A stretch of 12,374 nucleotides of DNA from CAZPCZ01 sp964585225 (GCA_964585225.1 CAZPCZ010000040.1:1-12374), one strand, 5' to 3'. Positions 5,816 to 11,515 are shown, numbered from the stretch's first letter. Numbers and translations are program-made. Notes: a model not told the origin generated them from the letters alone.

Positions 5816-7105
5816 TCACGAAGATATTCCCTCGCTCACACCAGTGCTTGTCGGTGCCTCGGGCGCGGGTTCCTCTGATATGACCGGAGGCGTCTCCCCT
5901 CCCTCCCGGTCTTCCTGCACGTTGATGCGCCAGCCGGTGAGTCGAACCGCGAGCCGGACGTTCTGACCGCTCCGGCCGATCGCGAGCGAGAACTGCTCGG
6001 GCTTCACGTACACGACCGCACCGCGAGCATCCTCATGGAGCTCGACGCGCGTCACCTTCGCCGGTGCCATCGAATTCGCGATGAACACTGCGGGATCCTC
6101 GTCGTGCTGGATGATGTCGATCTTCTCCCCACTGAGCTCCGCGATGACCGTCTGCACGCGCGTCCCGCGCTGCCCGATGCACGCGCCGATCGGATCCACG
6201 TTCTCCTGTGTGGATGACACCGCGACCTTCGCGCGGGATCCGGGCTCTCTGGCGACTGCCTGAATCGTCACCGCACCATTCGAGACTTCCGGCACCTCGA
6301 CCGCGAAGAGTTTCCGGATGAGGTCCGGGTGCGTCCGCGAACAGAGGAGCTCTGGACCACGGATCGTCTTCCCGACCGAGTGGAGGAGGCACTTCACGCG
6401 CTGCCCGGGCGCGTAGCGATCGGTCGGAATTTGCTCCTCCTCGCGGATGACGCCGGTCGCGCGCGGACCGAGGTCCACAAGCACCGTGCGACCCTCCCGC
6501 CGCTGCACCGTCGCGGTGATGAGCTCTCCCTCGTGTCCCTTCCACTGGTTGTAGACCGTGTCACGCTCCGCTTCTCGGAGCCGCTGCATGACGACCTGCT
6601 TCGCGGTCTGCGCGGCCATGCGACCAAAGGCTCCGGGGACCTCGAGGGGAATCCGGATGGTCTCGCCGACCTCCGCATCCGCCTTGTGCGTGCGGGCTTC
6701 GGTGAACGCGAGGTGGAGTTTCGGGTTGTACTTCGGTGCCTCGACGACCGGCGTGCCGTCGGGGTTCAGCGCGGGTTCGGTGGGGACGATGAGCGGGAAC
6801 GTCTCCGGTGGGAGCTTCCCCTCGGCGCGGAGCTGGGCGTCGATCTCGCGCTGCTTCTGGCGCTCCTCGATCTCCTTCAACGCCTCGGCGACGAACTCGT
6901 CGGTGACGACCTCCTTCTCGTCGAACGCCTGGATGCCGCCGGTCTCCGGGTCGAACGTCACCTTCACGTTCTGGTTCCGCTCCCCGAAGTCCTTCCGGTA
7001 CGCCGCAGCGAGCGCGGCCTCGACGGTCTCGAGGACAGACTCGTACGCGATCCCCTTCTCCTCACAGATGTCTTTCATTGCTTGGGCGATGGGACTGGAA
7101 GCCAT
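5816..7105 (-). CDS. nusA: Transcription termination/antitermination factor NusA
   Basis: NusA binds RNA polymerase and nascent RNA and modulates pausing, termination and antitermination. From the ATG at 7105 it has 429 residues. The N-terminal polymerase-binding domain (about 1-190) starts IAQAMKDICEEKGI. An S1 domain spans about 192-257 (GELITATVQRREGRTVLVDLG). KH1 is at about 275-345 with its GxxG in GACIGQRGTRVQ, and KH2 at about 346-397 with LAIGRSGQNVRLA. The C-terminal acidic repeats of E. coli NusA are missing; a Pro/Glu-rich tail replaces them, as in many other phyla. The N-terminal domain carries an extra charged, Pro-rich segment at about 80-140. The upstream in-frame GTG at 7129 would add 8 residues; I preferred the ATG, although neither start has an SD. 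The usual rimP-nusA-infB neighbours are absent; yraN lies upstream. Confidence 0.96.
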   Translation of the reverse strand: MASSPIAQAMKDICEEKGIAYESVLETVEAALAAAYRKDFGERNQNVKVTFDPETGGIQAFDEKEVVTDEFVAEALKEIEERQKQREIDAQLRAEGKLPPETFPLIVPTEPALNPDGTPVVEAPKYNPKLHLAFTEARTHKADAEVGETIRIPLEVPGAFGRMAAQTAKQVVMQRLREAERDTVYNQWKGHEGELITATVQRREGRTVLVDLGPRATGVIREEEQIPTDRYAPGQRVKCLLHSVGKTIRGPELLCSRTHPDLIRKLFAVEVPEVSNGAVTIQAVAREPGSRAKVAVSSTQENVDPIGACIGQRGTRVQTVIAELSGEKIDIIQHDEDPAVFIANSMAPAKVTRVELHEDARGAVVYVKPEQFSLAIGRSGQNVRLAVRLTGWRINVQEDREGGETPPVISEEPAPEAPTSTGVSEGISS

Positions 7106-7122
7106 AGTAAGAAAAACCAGCC

Positions 7123-7138
7123 AGTGCACTCATGCACT
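7123..7138 (-). promoter_or_regulatory. Small inverted repeat in the nusA leader
   Basis: AGTGCA and TGCACT flank a 4-nt spacer. It falls between the predicted transcription start (about 7145) and the ATG at 7105, so it could form a leader hairpin or serve as a half-site operator. No family is recognised. Confidence 0.3.
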
Positions 7139-7151
7139 CGCTGTTACTCCT

Positions 7152-7180
7152 AGCCTAGCACGGGCACGGAACTGAGTCAA
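7152..7180 (-). promoter_or_regulatory. Promoter of nusA
   Basis: On the minus strand TTGACT (7175-7180) and TAGGCT (7152-7157) are separated by exactly 17 bp. The -35 overlaps the yraN stop codon. Transcription would start near 7145, about 40 nt before the ATG. The -10 is only a 3 of 6 match. Confidence 0.5.
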
Positions 7181-7548
7181 ATCTCACCCACCGCGCTCGG
7201 GATGTGGACGACCTCCGGCTCTTCCTCACCGCGCCAGGTGATCGCGACGACGTCGATGCGGTATGGGAGTCCACGGAGCTCGCGGTGTCCCGCGATGTAC
7301 GCCTGGCTCGCATGGATGAGGTGGCGCTGCTTCTGCGGCGTTACCGACTCTTCTGGCGTGCCGTATGCGTGACTCTTGCGCGCCTTCACCTCTACGAACA
7401 CGATCTCTCGCCCTCTTCGGGCAACGAGGTCGAGCTCCCCCACTGGCGTCCGCACGTTCCGATCGAGGACCCGGTAGCCACGCGAGGCGAGGTACACGGC
7501 CGCGTACTGCTCCGCGAGCGTACCAAAGCGGGAGCGGGAGTGAGGCAC
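7177..7548 (-). CDS. yraN: YraN family (UPF0102) endonuclease-fold protein
   Basis: This 123-residue protein has the restriction endonuclease-like fold related to Holliday junction resolvases. The core motifs are intact: FGTLAEQYAAVYLASRGY (8-25), the acidic pair in VGELDLVAR (E38, D40), FVEVKAR with E53 and K55, and a C-terminal helix plus strand SQAYIAG ... YRIDVVAI. The length matches the family. The biochemical role is not firmly known; nuclease activity and roles in DNA recombination or uptake have been considered for the family. The start is GTG at 7548, just after a heptamer element, with CTCCCT and no Shine-Dalgarno before it. YraN is often near rplS-rnhB; here it precedes nusA, whose promoter overlaps its stop. 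Confidence 0.93.
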   Translation of the reverse strand: MPHSRSRFGTLAEQYAAVYLASRGYRVLDRNVRTPVGELDLVARRGREIVFVEVKARKSHAYGTPEESVTPQKQRHLIHASQAYIAGHRELRGLPYRIDVVAITWRGEEEPEVVHIPSAVGEI

Positions 7549-7553
7549 AGGGA

Positions 7554-7670
7554 GAATTTCTAATGACGAATTCCTAATTCCTAATCAAATCCCAATATCC
7601 AAATCCCAAACTCAATGCTTGGTCATTGGTGCTTGGTCATTGATTAGTCATTAGAATAATTAGAAATTCG
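7554..7670. repeat. AT-rich heptamer palindromic element upstream of yraN
   Basis: The left arm reads in 7-bp register AATTTCT, AATGACG, AATTCCT, AATTCCT, AATCAAA, TCCCAAT, ATCCAAA. The right arm reads CTTGGTC, ATTGGTG, CTTGGTC, ATTGATT and ends TTAGAAATT. It shares TCCCAATATCCAAA exactly with the element at 8069-8199. It begins 5 bp from the yraN start codon and ends 15 bp from the preceding gene's stop. Confidence 0.88.
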
Positions 7671-7680
7671 GCATTCCGGT

Positions 7681-7703
7681 CGCCGTTACTTGAGGTAACG
7701 GCG
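7681..7703 (-). other. Perfect hairpin across the stop codon of the three-helix membrane protein
   Basis: CGCCGTTAC and GTAACGGCG pair over 9 bp with a 5-nt loop. The TAA stop (7686-7688) lies in the stem. There is no U-tract after it on the minus strand, so it is more likely a 3'-end or coupling structure than a terminator. The next palindromic element follows at once. Confidence 0.45.
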
Positions 7704-8066
7704 GCGGGTCTGTTCTTCCTCCCACGCTCGCTTCTGCGTGGGGACCTTCGTGAATGCGCGGATGATCACGACGAGCCATGTAAGATCTCCGAGCGCGAGG
7801 AGCAAGAGCCAGAACCGCGCGCTGAAGAATGGCACCCCTTCGTACCGGAAGAAGAGGAGCACGAGGAGGATGACGCCGCTCCACGCGAGAAGCCGCGCGA
7901 GGCGCTGCCAGGGCTGCTGGAGGAATCGCTTGCCGAGGCGCCGGATGACGAGGCGCCGCACGAGGAGTGCGGCGATGATGCACGCGGCGGCGATGCCGCC
8001 CCAGAGCCGCTGGTTGGCTATCGAGAGCGCCGGCGGGGTGAGGGAGAACCAGAAGGCGAGGGACAC
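7686..8066 (-). CDS. Hypothetical membrane protein, three predicted helices
   Basis: This 126-residue protein belongs to no family I can name. It shows three hydrophobic segments at about 21-41 (WGGIAAACIIAALLVRRLV), 57-73 (RLLAWSGVILLVLLFF) and 83-104 (ARFWLLLLALGDLTWLVVII). An Arg-rich cytoplasmic-type loop (42-58) lies between the first two, and the tail is charged (KRAWEEEQTRRRYLK). Positive-inside charge places the C-terminus in the cytoplasm. The start is GTG at 8066, two bases from a heptamer element, with no Shine-Dalgarno. It lies between the methyltransferase and yraN in the same orientation. The coding call rests on length, hydrophobic pattern and placement; the function is unknown. 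Confidence 0.75.
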   Translation of the reverse strand: MSLAFWFSLTPPALSIANQRLWGGIAAACIIAALLVRRLVIRRLGKRFLQQPWQRLARLLAWSGVILLVLLFFRYEGVPFFSARFWLLLLALGDLTWLVVIIRAFTKVPTQKRAWEEEQTRRRYLK

Positions 8067-8068
8067 GG

Positions 8069-8199
8069 AATTTCTAATTTCTAATTTCTAATTTCTAAAT
8101 AAATCCCAATATCCAAATAACCAATTCACCAACGCGATGTTTGGTTATTGGTCATTGGTGATTGGTTATTGATTAGAAATTAGGTCAATTAGAAATTCG
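8069..8199. repeat. AT-rich heptamer palindromic element after the methyltransferase gene
   Basis: Four exact AATTTCT units open the left arm, followed by AAATAAA, TCCCAAT and ATCCAAA. The right arm has the near-perfect units TATTGGT, CATTGGT, GATTGGT, then TATTGAT, TAGAAAT and a final AGAAATT. It fills the whole 133-bp gap: it ends on the base before the methyltransferase stop (8200) and starts 2 bases from the next gene's GTG (8066). Confidence 0.9.
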
Positions 8200-8748
8200 T
8201 TACTTCACGAAGATCAAACCATAGTGGTACGGTCCTGCCTCGAACTCCGAGCGCTCCTGGAGTTTTGCCGAGGTCGCCGCGGCGCGGGCGACGTCCTTGC
8301 CGATGCGCTGCGCGGCCGGAGGACCGACCGCGGTCGCGTCGGTCTTCCACTCGACGACGAGCACAGTCCCACCGGGCTTCGTGAGCCGCGCGGCTTCCGC
8401 CATCATCTGGTTCCGGTCGCGCGCGAGGAAGAGCGTGTTCACGATCATCGCGACGTCGAGGCTCCCCGCGGGGATCCGCGTCGCGCCGAGCCGCTCGATG
8501 TCGGCCCACACGGACGTGATGTTCGAGACGCCGTCGAGCTTCGCGCGGCTCTCGGTCGCCGCGAGCGCGGACTTCTGGATATCCACCGCGTATGCCTTCC
8601 CTTCCGCGCCAACGATGCGCGCCGCGGGGACGATGTAGTGGCCGGTCACGCCGCAGCCGAGATCAGCGGTGGCCATGCCGGCCCGAAGACCCACGCGCTC
8701 GAAGATCGTGTAGGGGTTGATGAGTTCCGTTCCACCGGTGAGCGGCAT
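8200..8748 (-). CDS. Class I SAM-dependent methyltransferase
   Basis: This 182-residue Rossmann-fold methyltransferase is of the UbiE/Methyltransf_11/31 type. Motif I is at 29-38 (DLGCGVTGHY), the acidic residue ending strand 2 is D56 in AVDI, motif post-II is SLDVAMIVNTLFLA (96-109), and KPGGTVLVVEW (124-134) is motif III. A preceding NPYTIFERVGLRAGM helix fits small-molecule methyltransferases, but the substrate cannot be read from sequence. The C-terminus GPYHYGLIFVK closes the sheet. Start ATG 8748 has no clear Shine-Dalgarno; the 32-bp gap from the upstream gene contains TGACGAA-like repeat remnants. It is intact and the usual length for a minimal member. Confidence 0.88.
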   Translation of the reverse strand: MPLTGGTELINPYTIFERVGLRAGMATADLGCGVTGHYIVPAARIVGAEGKAYAVDIQKSALAATESRAKLDGVSNITSVWADIERLGATRIPAGSLDVAMIVNTLFLARDRNQMMAEAARLTKPGGTVLVVEWKTDATAVGPPAAQRIGKDVARAAATSAKLQERSEFEAGPYHYGLIFVK

Positions 8749-8751
8749 ACG

Positions 8752-8780
8752 AGGTGACGAATATTCGAGTTGACGAGTTC
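8752..8780. repeat. Short remnant of heptamer repeat sequence
   Basis: The 32-bp gap between the 82-residue gene and the methyltransferase contains GTGACGAATATTCG and GTTGACGAG, i.e. TGACGA-type units around a CGAATATTCG palindrome. It looks like a decayed or minimal form of the intergenic heptamer elements. Confidence 0.4.
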
Positions 8781-9029
8781 CTAGGGTTGGCCCCGACTAC
8801 CGGGCACGAAGATGAAGGTGAGGGCTCCTTGCACGCAGCCGGTGAAGTACAGGAGCGAGAGGAGGATGATCGCGAGGCCCACGAGCTTCCAGAACATCCG
8901 CGTGCCTCCGGAGGTCCCGAGGTGGATCTCCGCCCAATCAATGCGCCCGAAGTTCTCGAGGATCCATTCCGACTTCCAGATGAGCACGAAACCGATCGCG
9001 ATCCCGATGAGCATGACGAGCCACGCCAT
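8781..9029 (-). CDS. Small two-helix membrane protein, unknown function
   Basis: This 82-residue protein has two hydrophobic segments, at about 2-18 (AWLVMLIGIAIGFVLIW) and 46-64 (FWKLVGLAIILLSLLYF). Between them is a soluble loop with ENFGRIDWAEIHLG and TSGGTR. The loop is charged and motif-like rather than random, which argues for a real conserved protein; I have an impression of similar proteins in CPR genomes but cannot verify it. ATG 9029 has no Shine-Dalgarno. The gene begins 12 bp beyond the 3' end of tRNA-Val, so the two may share a transcript that is processed at the tRNA. The function is unknown. Confidence 0.72.
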   Translation of the reverse strand: MAWLVMLIGIAIGFVLIWKSEWILENFGRIDWAEIHLGTSGGTRMFWKLVGLAIILLSLLYFTGCVQGALTFIFVPGSRGQP

Positions 9030-9041
9030 AGGTACGACGAC

Positions 9042-9113
9042 TGGGCGGTGCAGGGATCGAACCTGCGGCCCTCTCGGTGTAAACGAGATGCTCTACCGCT
9101 GAGCTAACCGCCC
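9042..9113 (-). tRNA. tRNA-Val (anticodon UAC)
   Basis: The cloverleaf reads on the minus strand: acceptor GGGCGGT with ACCGCCC, D-arm GCTC/GAGC, anticodon stem TCTCG/CGAGA with loop TTTACAC (anticodon TAC at 9079-9081), T-arm GCAGG-TTCGATC-CCTGC and discriminator A. CCA is not encoded (GTC follows). A TATATT box lies only 3 bp upstream, too close for a promoter. Confidence 0.97.
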
Positions 9114-9184
9114 AGAAATATAGGCGGACCACGCACGCTCTCATGGTAACACCGTACCACGGCACCGCACGGTGGAGAAAGAGA

Positions 9185-9210
9185 AGCGCCCCCACCGAGG
9201 TGGGGGCGCT
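9185..9210 (-). terminator. Terminator of the M1 aminopeptidase gene
   Basis: A perfect 11-bp GC-rich stem (AGCGCCCCCAC, partner GTGGGGGCGCT) has a 4-nt loop and lies 11 bp past the stop codon. It is followed on the minus strand by the pyrimidine-rich TCTCTTTCTCC. The U-tract is interrupted but the stem is strong. Confidence 0.72.
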
Positions 9211-9220
9211 GCAAGCGAAC

Positions 9221-11035
9221 CTACGACGCCGCCTTCGGCTCCTCGGCGAGGATCTTGCCGATGACCGACACCGCGATCGGGTGGTAGCCGGGCTTGCAAC
9301 GGTCGAACACCTCGCGGGCCCAGGCGGGCCCGTTCGGGATCTTCGCCATCGCGCGGTAGAGCGGGCGGAGGTACTTCACGCGACCCTGCGATGCGAGGAA
9401 CCGTTCGACCTTCTCGCGGACCGCGTCCACCATGTAGTCGGTCTCGACCGCGAACAGGAGGTACGACCACCGAACCTCGGTGTTCGCCCGATCGCTGAGA
9501 CCGAATCGCCCGTCGAGCGCCGCCGCGAACGCCGCCTTGGAGCGTCCGCGCGGCAAGAGCTCGAGGTAGAGGATCCACTGCGGATCGCTCCACCGCTGTC
9601 CGTCGTCCTGCGTCGGCAGCTCGCCGGCGCTCGCGCACTGGCTGACCGCCTCGATGAGCGGGGACTCGATCGCCGGCACGGCATCCGGCAACCAGGGCTC
9701 GTACACCCAGCGCCACGCCTGCACCGATTCCAGCGCGCCCGGGAGCTCGCTCGCGATGAAGTCGAGGAGCTCGGGGGTCGTCAGGGACTTGAACCGGAAG
9801 CGCGCGATGTACTTCCGGACGAATGCATCGAAGCGCTCGCGGCCGACCGCACGCTCGAGGGCGACGAAGAACAGCGCGCCCTTGAAGTACGGAACGCGGG
9901 AGAACGTGTCGTCCGGATCAACCGTCCCCGGGAGGAACGTCCCGAGCGCGGTGCGCTCCGGCTGGTCCTTCTGCGCGAAGGCCTCGAGGTCACGCTGGAA
10001 CTTCCGCTGGAGGATCTCCATCTCGAGCGCGGTCTCGTCCTTTCCGACGAGCGCCTCGCGGATGCGCCATTGGACGTACGTCGTCCAGCCCTCGTTGAGC
10101 CAGAAGTCGCGCCACGTGGCGTTCGTCACGAGGTTGCCGGTCCAGGAGTGCGCGAGCTCGTGCCCGACAACGGAGACCATGGACCGGTCGCCCGTCACGA
10201 TCGCGGGCGTGAGGAACGTGAGCCGCGGGTTCTCCATGCCGCCGTACGGGAACGACGGCGGGAGGACGAGCATGTCGAAGCGCTCCCAGTCGTACGGACC
10301 GTAGAGCCGCTCGGCCACCTCCATCATCGCGCCGACGTCGCGGAAGTCCGACGCGGCCATCTCCACGACCTCCGGCTCCGCCCACACGCGCGAACGCGGC
10401 GTGATGTCGCGGCTCTCGAGCTCGCCGACGGCGAGTGCGATGAGGTACGCCGGGATCGGGTGATCCATGCGCCAGCGCTCGATCCAGAGGCCGCTGGGGA
10501 CGTGCGGTTCCCGCGCGACGTGCCCGGCGGCCATGAGCCCACGGAGCGGCGCCGGGACCTTGATCTCTGCCTCGTAGGTGAAGCGGACACCAGGCGAGTC
10601 CTGGCACGGCAGGAACGACCGCGTGTGGATGCACTCGCCCTGGCTGAACAGGAACGGATGACGCTTGCCTTGGGTCTGCTCCGGCGTGAGCCACTGGAGC
10701 GCGGAAGCGTTCGGAGACGTGATGTACGAGATGCGCATCGTGTCGGTGCCTTCCGGCATGGTGACGCGCAGACGCGATCCGATGACCGGCTCGGCGGGTG
10801 CGAGCTCGTACTCGAGCGGCACGCCGAGCATGGTCGTCACCGCGAGGAGCGTGAGGTCGCGTGTGTCGAGATCCACGACGCCGCTCCGATCGAACCGCAG
10901 CAGTGCGGAGCACTCGAGCGTACGCGAGCCGAAGTCCACCACCGCGCTCCAGTCGACGTGCTGCAGCCGCGGCTGATCAGTGCGGAAGTACGAGTGCGGG
11001 TCCGGTCGTGTGTTGGGAATGGACTGGTCTGCCAT
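9221..11035 (-). CDS. M1 family aminopeptidase, leukotriene A4 hydrolase-like
   Basis: This 604-residue zinc metallopeptidase would remove N-terminal residues from peptides. The zinc site is HEXXH-X18-E: H292, E293, H296 and E315. GGMEN (265-269) binds the peptide N-terminus, and VPYFKG places the catalytic Tyr at 383. Further LTA4 hydrolase-type features are SQGECIHTRSFLPCQDSP (131-148), Asp375, and a C-terminal helical domain with GRVKYLRPLYRAM (R552 and K554 at the places of the human carboxylate-binding Arg563/Lys565) and YHPIAVSVIGKIL. Length is close to the human enzyme (about 610). The human Tyr378 position is Phe378 here. There is no signal peptide, so it is cytoplasmic. Start ATG 11035 has a strong AAGGAGG. 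It stands alone with its own promoter and terminator. Aminopeptidase activity is expected; epoxide hydrolase activity is doubtful. Confidence 0.95.
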   Translation of the reverse strand: MADQSIPNTRPDPHSYFRTDQPRLQHVDWSAVVDFGSRTLECSALLRFDRSGVVDLDTRDLTLLAVTTMLGVPLEYELAPAEPVIGSRLRVTMPEGTDTMRISYITSPNASALQWLTPEQTQGKRHPFLFSQGECIHTRSFLPCQDSPGVRFTYEAEIKVPAPLRGLMAAGHVAREPHVPSGLWIERWRMDHPIPAYLIALAVGELESRDITPRSRVWAEPEVVEMAASDFRDVGAMMEVAERLYGPYDWERFDMLVLPPSFPYGGMENPRLTFLTPAIVTGDRSMVSVVGHELAHSWTGNLVTNATWRDFWLNEGWTTYVQWRIREALVGKDETALEMEILQRKFQRDLEAFAQKDQPERTALGTFLPGTVDPDDTFSRVPYFKGALFFVALERAVGRERFDAFVRKYIARFRFKSLTTPELLDFIASELPGALESVQAWRWVYEPWLPDAVPAIESPLIEAVSQCASAGELPTQDDGQRWSDPQWILYLELLPRGRSKAAFAAALDGRFGLSDRANTEVRWSYLLFAVETDYMVDAVREKVERFLASQGRVKYLRPLYRAMAKIPNGPAWAREVFDRCKPGYHPIAVSVIGKILAEEPKAAS

Positions 11036-11038
11036 CTC

Positions 11039-11054
11039 CCACCTCCTTCGGTGG
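11039..11054 (-). promoter_or_regulatory. Hairpin overlapping the Shine-Dalgarno of the M1 aminopeptidase
   Basis: CCACC and GGTGG can pair with a 6-nt loop. The Shine-Dalgarno AAGGAGG (11042-11048 on the minus strand) lies in the loop and 3' arm. The 5-bp stem could modulate translation, or be fortuitous. Confidence 0.35.
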
Positions 11055-11094
11055 TGGTTTGGTCCAGCGTGGCACCGCGCCAGCCGGAGCTTCC

Positions 11095-11123
11095 GTTCTA
11101 TCGGACGGGCAGAGAACCGTCAA
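11095..11123 (-). promoter_or_regulatory. Promoter of the M1 aminopeptidase gene
   Basis: On the minus strand TTGACG (11118-11123) and TAGAAC (11095-11100) are separated by exactly 17 bp (5 of 6 and 4 of 6 matches). Transcription would start near 11088, a leader of about 52 nt. It lies just downstream of the hairpin at 11136-11169, which would insulate it from tRNA-Leu transcription. Confidence 0.62.
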
Positions 11124-11135
11124 CCTCCGGAAACG

Positions 11136-11169
11136 GGAAAGCGGTCCGATATTCATCGAACCGCTTTCC
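11136..11169 (-). terminator. Strong hairpin between tRNA-Leu and the aminopeptidase promoter
   Basis: A 15-bp stem (GGAAAGCGGTCCGAT, partner ATCGAACCGCTTTCC) has a 4-nt loop. The one mismatch becomes a G-U pair in minus-strand RNA, favouring that orientation. It is followed only by CGTTTCC, so the U-tract is poor; termination is plausible but unproven. It lies immediately beyond the 16-bp tRNA-Leu copy. Confidence 0.5.
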
Positions 11170-11170
11170 T

Positions 11171-11186
11171 ATGCGGACGGAGGGAT
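11171..11186. repeat. Direct-repeat copy of the tRNA-Leu 3' end (possible att-like site)
   Basis: ATGCGGACGGAGGGAT here is identical to 11391-11406, which covers the acceptor 3' strand and part of the T-arm of tRNA-Leu. The copies are in the same orientation, 220 bp apart. Such a copy downstream of a tRNA gene is the footprint expected of site-specific integration, but no integrase lies between. Confidence 0.6.
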
Positions 11187-11390
11187 GAGGCTTCGGCTCT
11201 CGGTCGCTTCTCCGCCAAAGGCGGACGGGCGCCTCCTCGGCCTGGCCACGCCCTCGCGGCCTCGCTCGCCCGCCTGCGTCGCTCGGCATCGTTCCGGCCC
11301 CTTCTCCGCCAAAGGCGGATCCGCCTCTGGAGGAAAATCCCTCCCGCACGTGAAGCAGTCCACGTGCTCGTCCTCCTTTCGCTTTGCTCA
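11187..11390. other. Gene-free stretch between the tRNA-Leu 3'-end repeats
   Basis: About 200 bp with no convincing gene. It holds two exact copies of CTTCTCCGCCAAAGGCGGA (11207-11225 and 11301-11319), each containing a CCGCC-AAA-GGCGG hairpin, and the inverted repeat GCACGTG/CACGTGC (11346-11352, 11361-11367) 24 bp downstream of the tRNA. On the minus strand that last hairpin is followed after a few bases by GGATTTTCC and might end tRNA-Leu transcription. Part of the first copy matches the hairpin insert in the nucleotidyltransferase gene. Confidence 0.6.
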
Positions 11391-11391
11391 A

Positions 11392-11476
11392 TGCGGACGG
11401 AGGGATTTGAACCCTCAAGCCCTTGCGGGCACAAGGCCCTCAACCTTGCGCGTGTACCAAATTTCGCCACGTCCGC
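11392..11476 (-). tRNA. tRNA-Leu (anticodon GAG)
   Basis: The cloverleaf reads on the minus strand: acceptor GCGGACG with CGTCCGC, anticodon stem CAAGG/CCTTG with loop TTGAGGG (anticodon GAG), a long class II variable arm (TGCCCGCAAGGGC), T-arm GAGGG-TTCAAAT-CCCTC and discriminator A. It is 85 nt long with no encoded CCA. It reads CUC and, by wobble, CUU. Confidence 0.97.
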
Positions 11477-11486
11477 ACGTAGAGGA

Positions 11487-11515
11487 ACCGTACCCCAACG
11501 ATTCGCCTACGGCAA
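11487..11515 (-). promoter_or_regulatory. Promoter of tRNA-Leu
   Basis: On the minus strand TTGCCG (11510-11515) and TACGGT (11487-11492) are spaced by exactly 17 bp. The -10 ends 10 bp before the mature tRNA 5' end, so initiation would leave only a few leader bases for RNase P. It diverges from the peptidase E promoter about 20 bp away. Confidence 0.5.

Noticed and set aside
6329..7153. Plus-strand frame of 274 codons antisense to nusA
   Set aside because: A Leu/Arg/Asp-rich shadow of nusA with no recognisable domain.
5661..8199. CRISPR array suggested by repeated AT-rich units
   Set aside because: Units are 7 bp with no unique spacers, the elements are palindromic as wholes and separated by genes, and no cas genes are present.
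8754..9107. Plus-strand frame ending in WAVQGSNLRPSRCKRDALPLS-like residues
   Set aside because: That ending is the translated antisense of the tRNA-Val gene, a familiar false gene.
9117..9122. TATATT as the -10 box of tRNA-Val
   Set aside because: It ends only 3 bp before the mature tRNA, so initiation would fall inside the tRNA, and no -35 is found at 16-18 bp. The tRNA is more likely processed from a longer transcript.
9143..11188. Open reading frame of 681 codons on the plus strand, antisense to the aminopeptidase gene
   Set aside because: It is Arg/Glu/Val/Leu-rich with no family signature and mirrors the codon structure of a gene with intact catalytic motifs. Long antisense frames are expected in GC-rich DNA.
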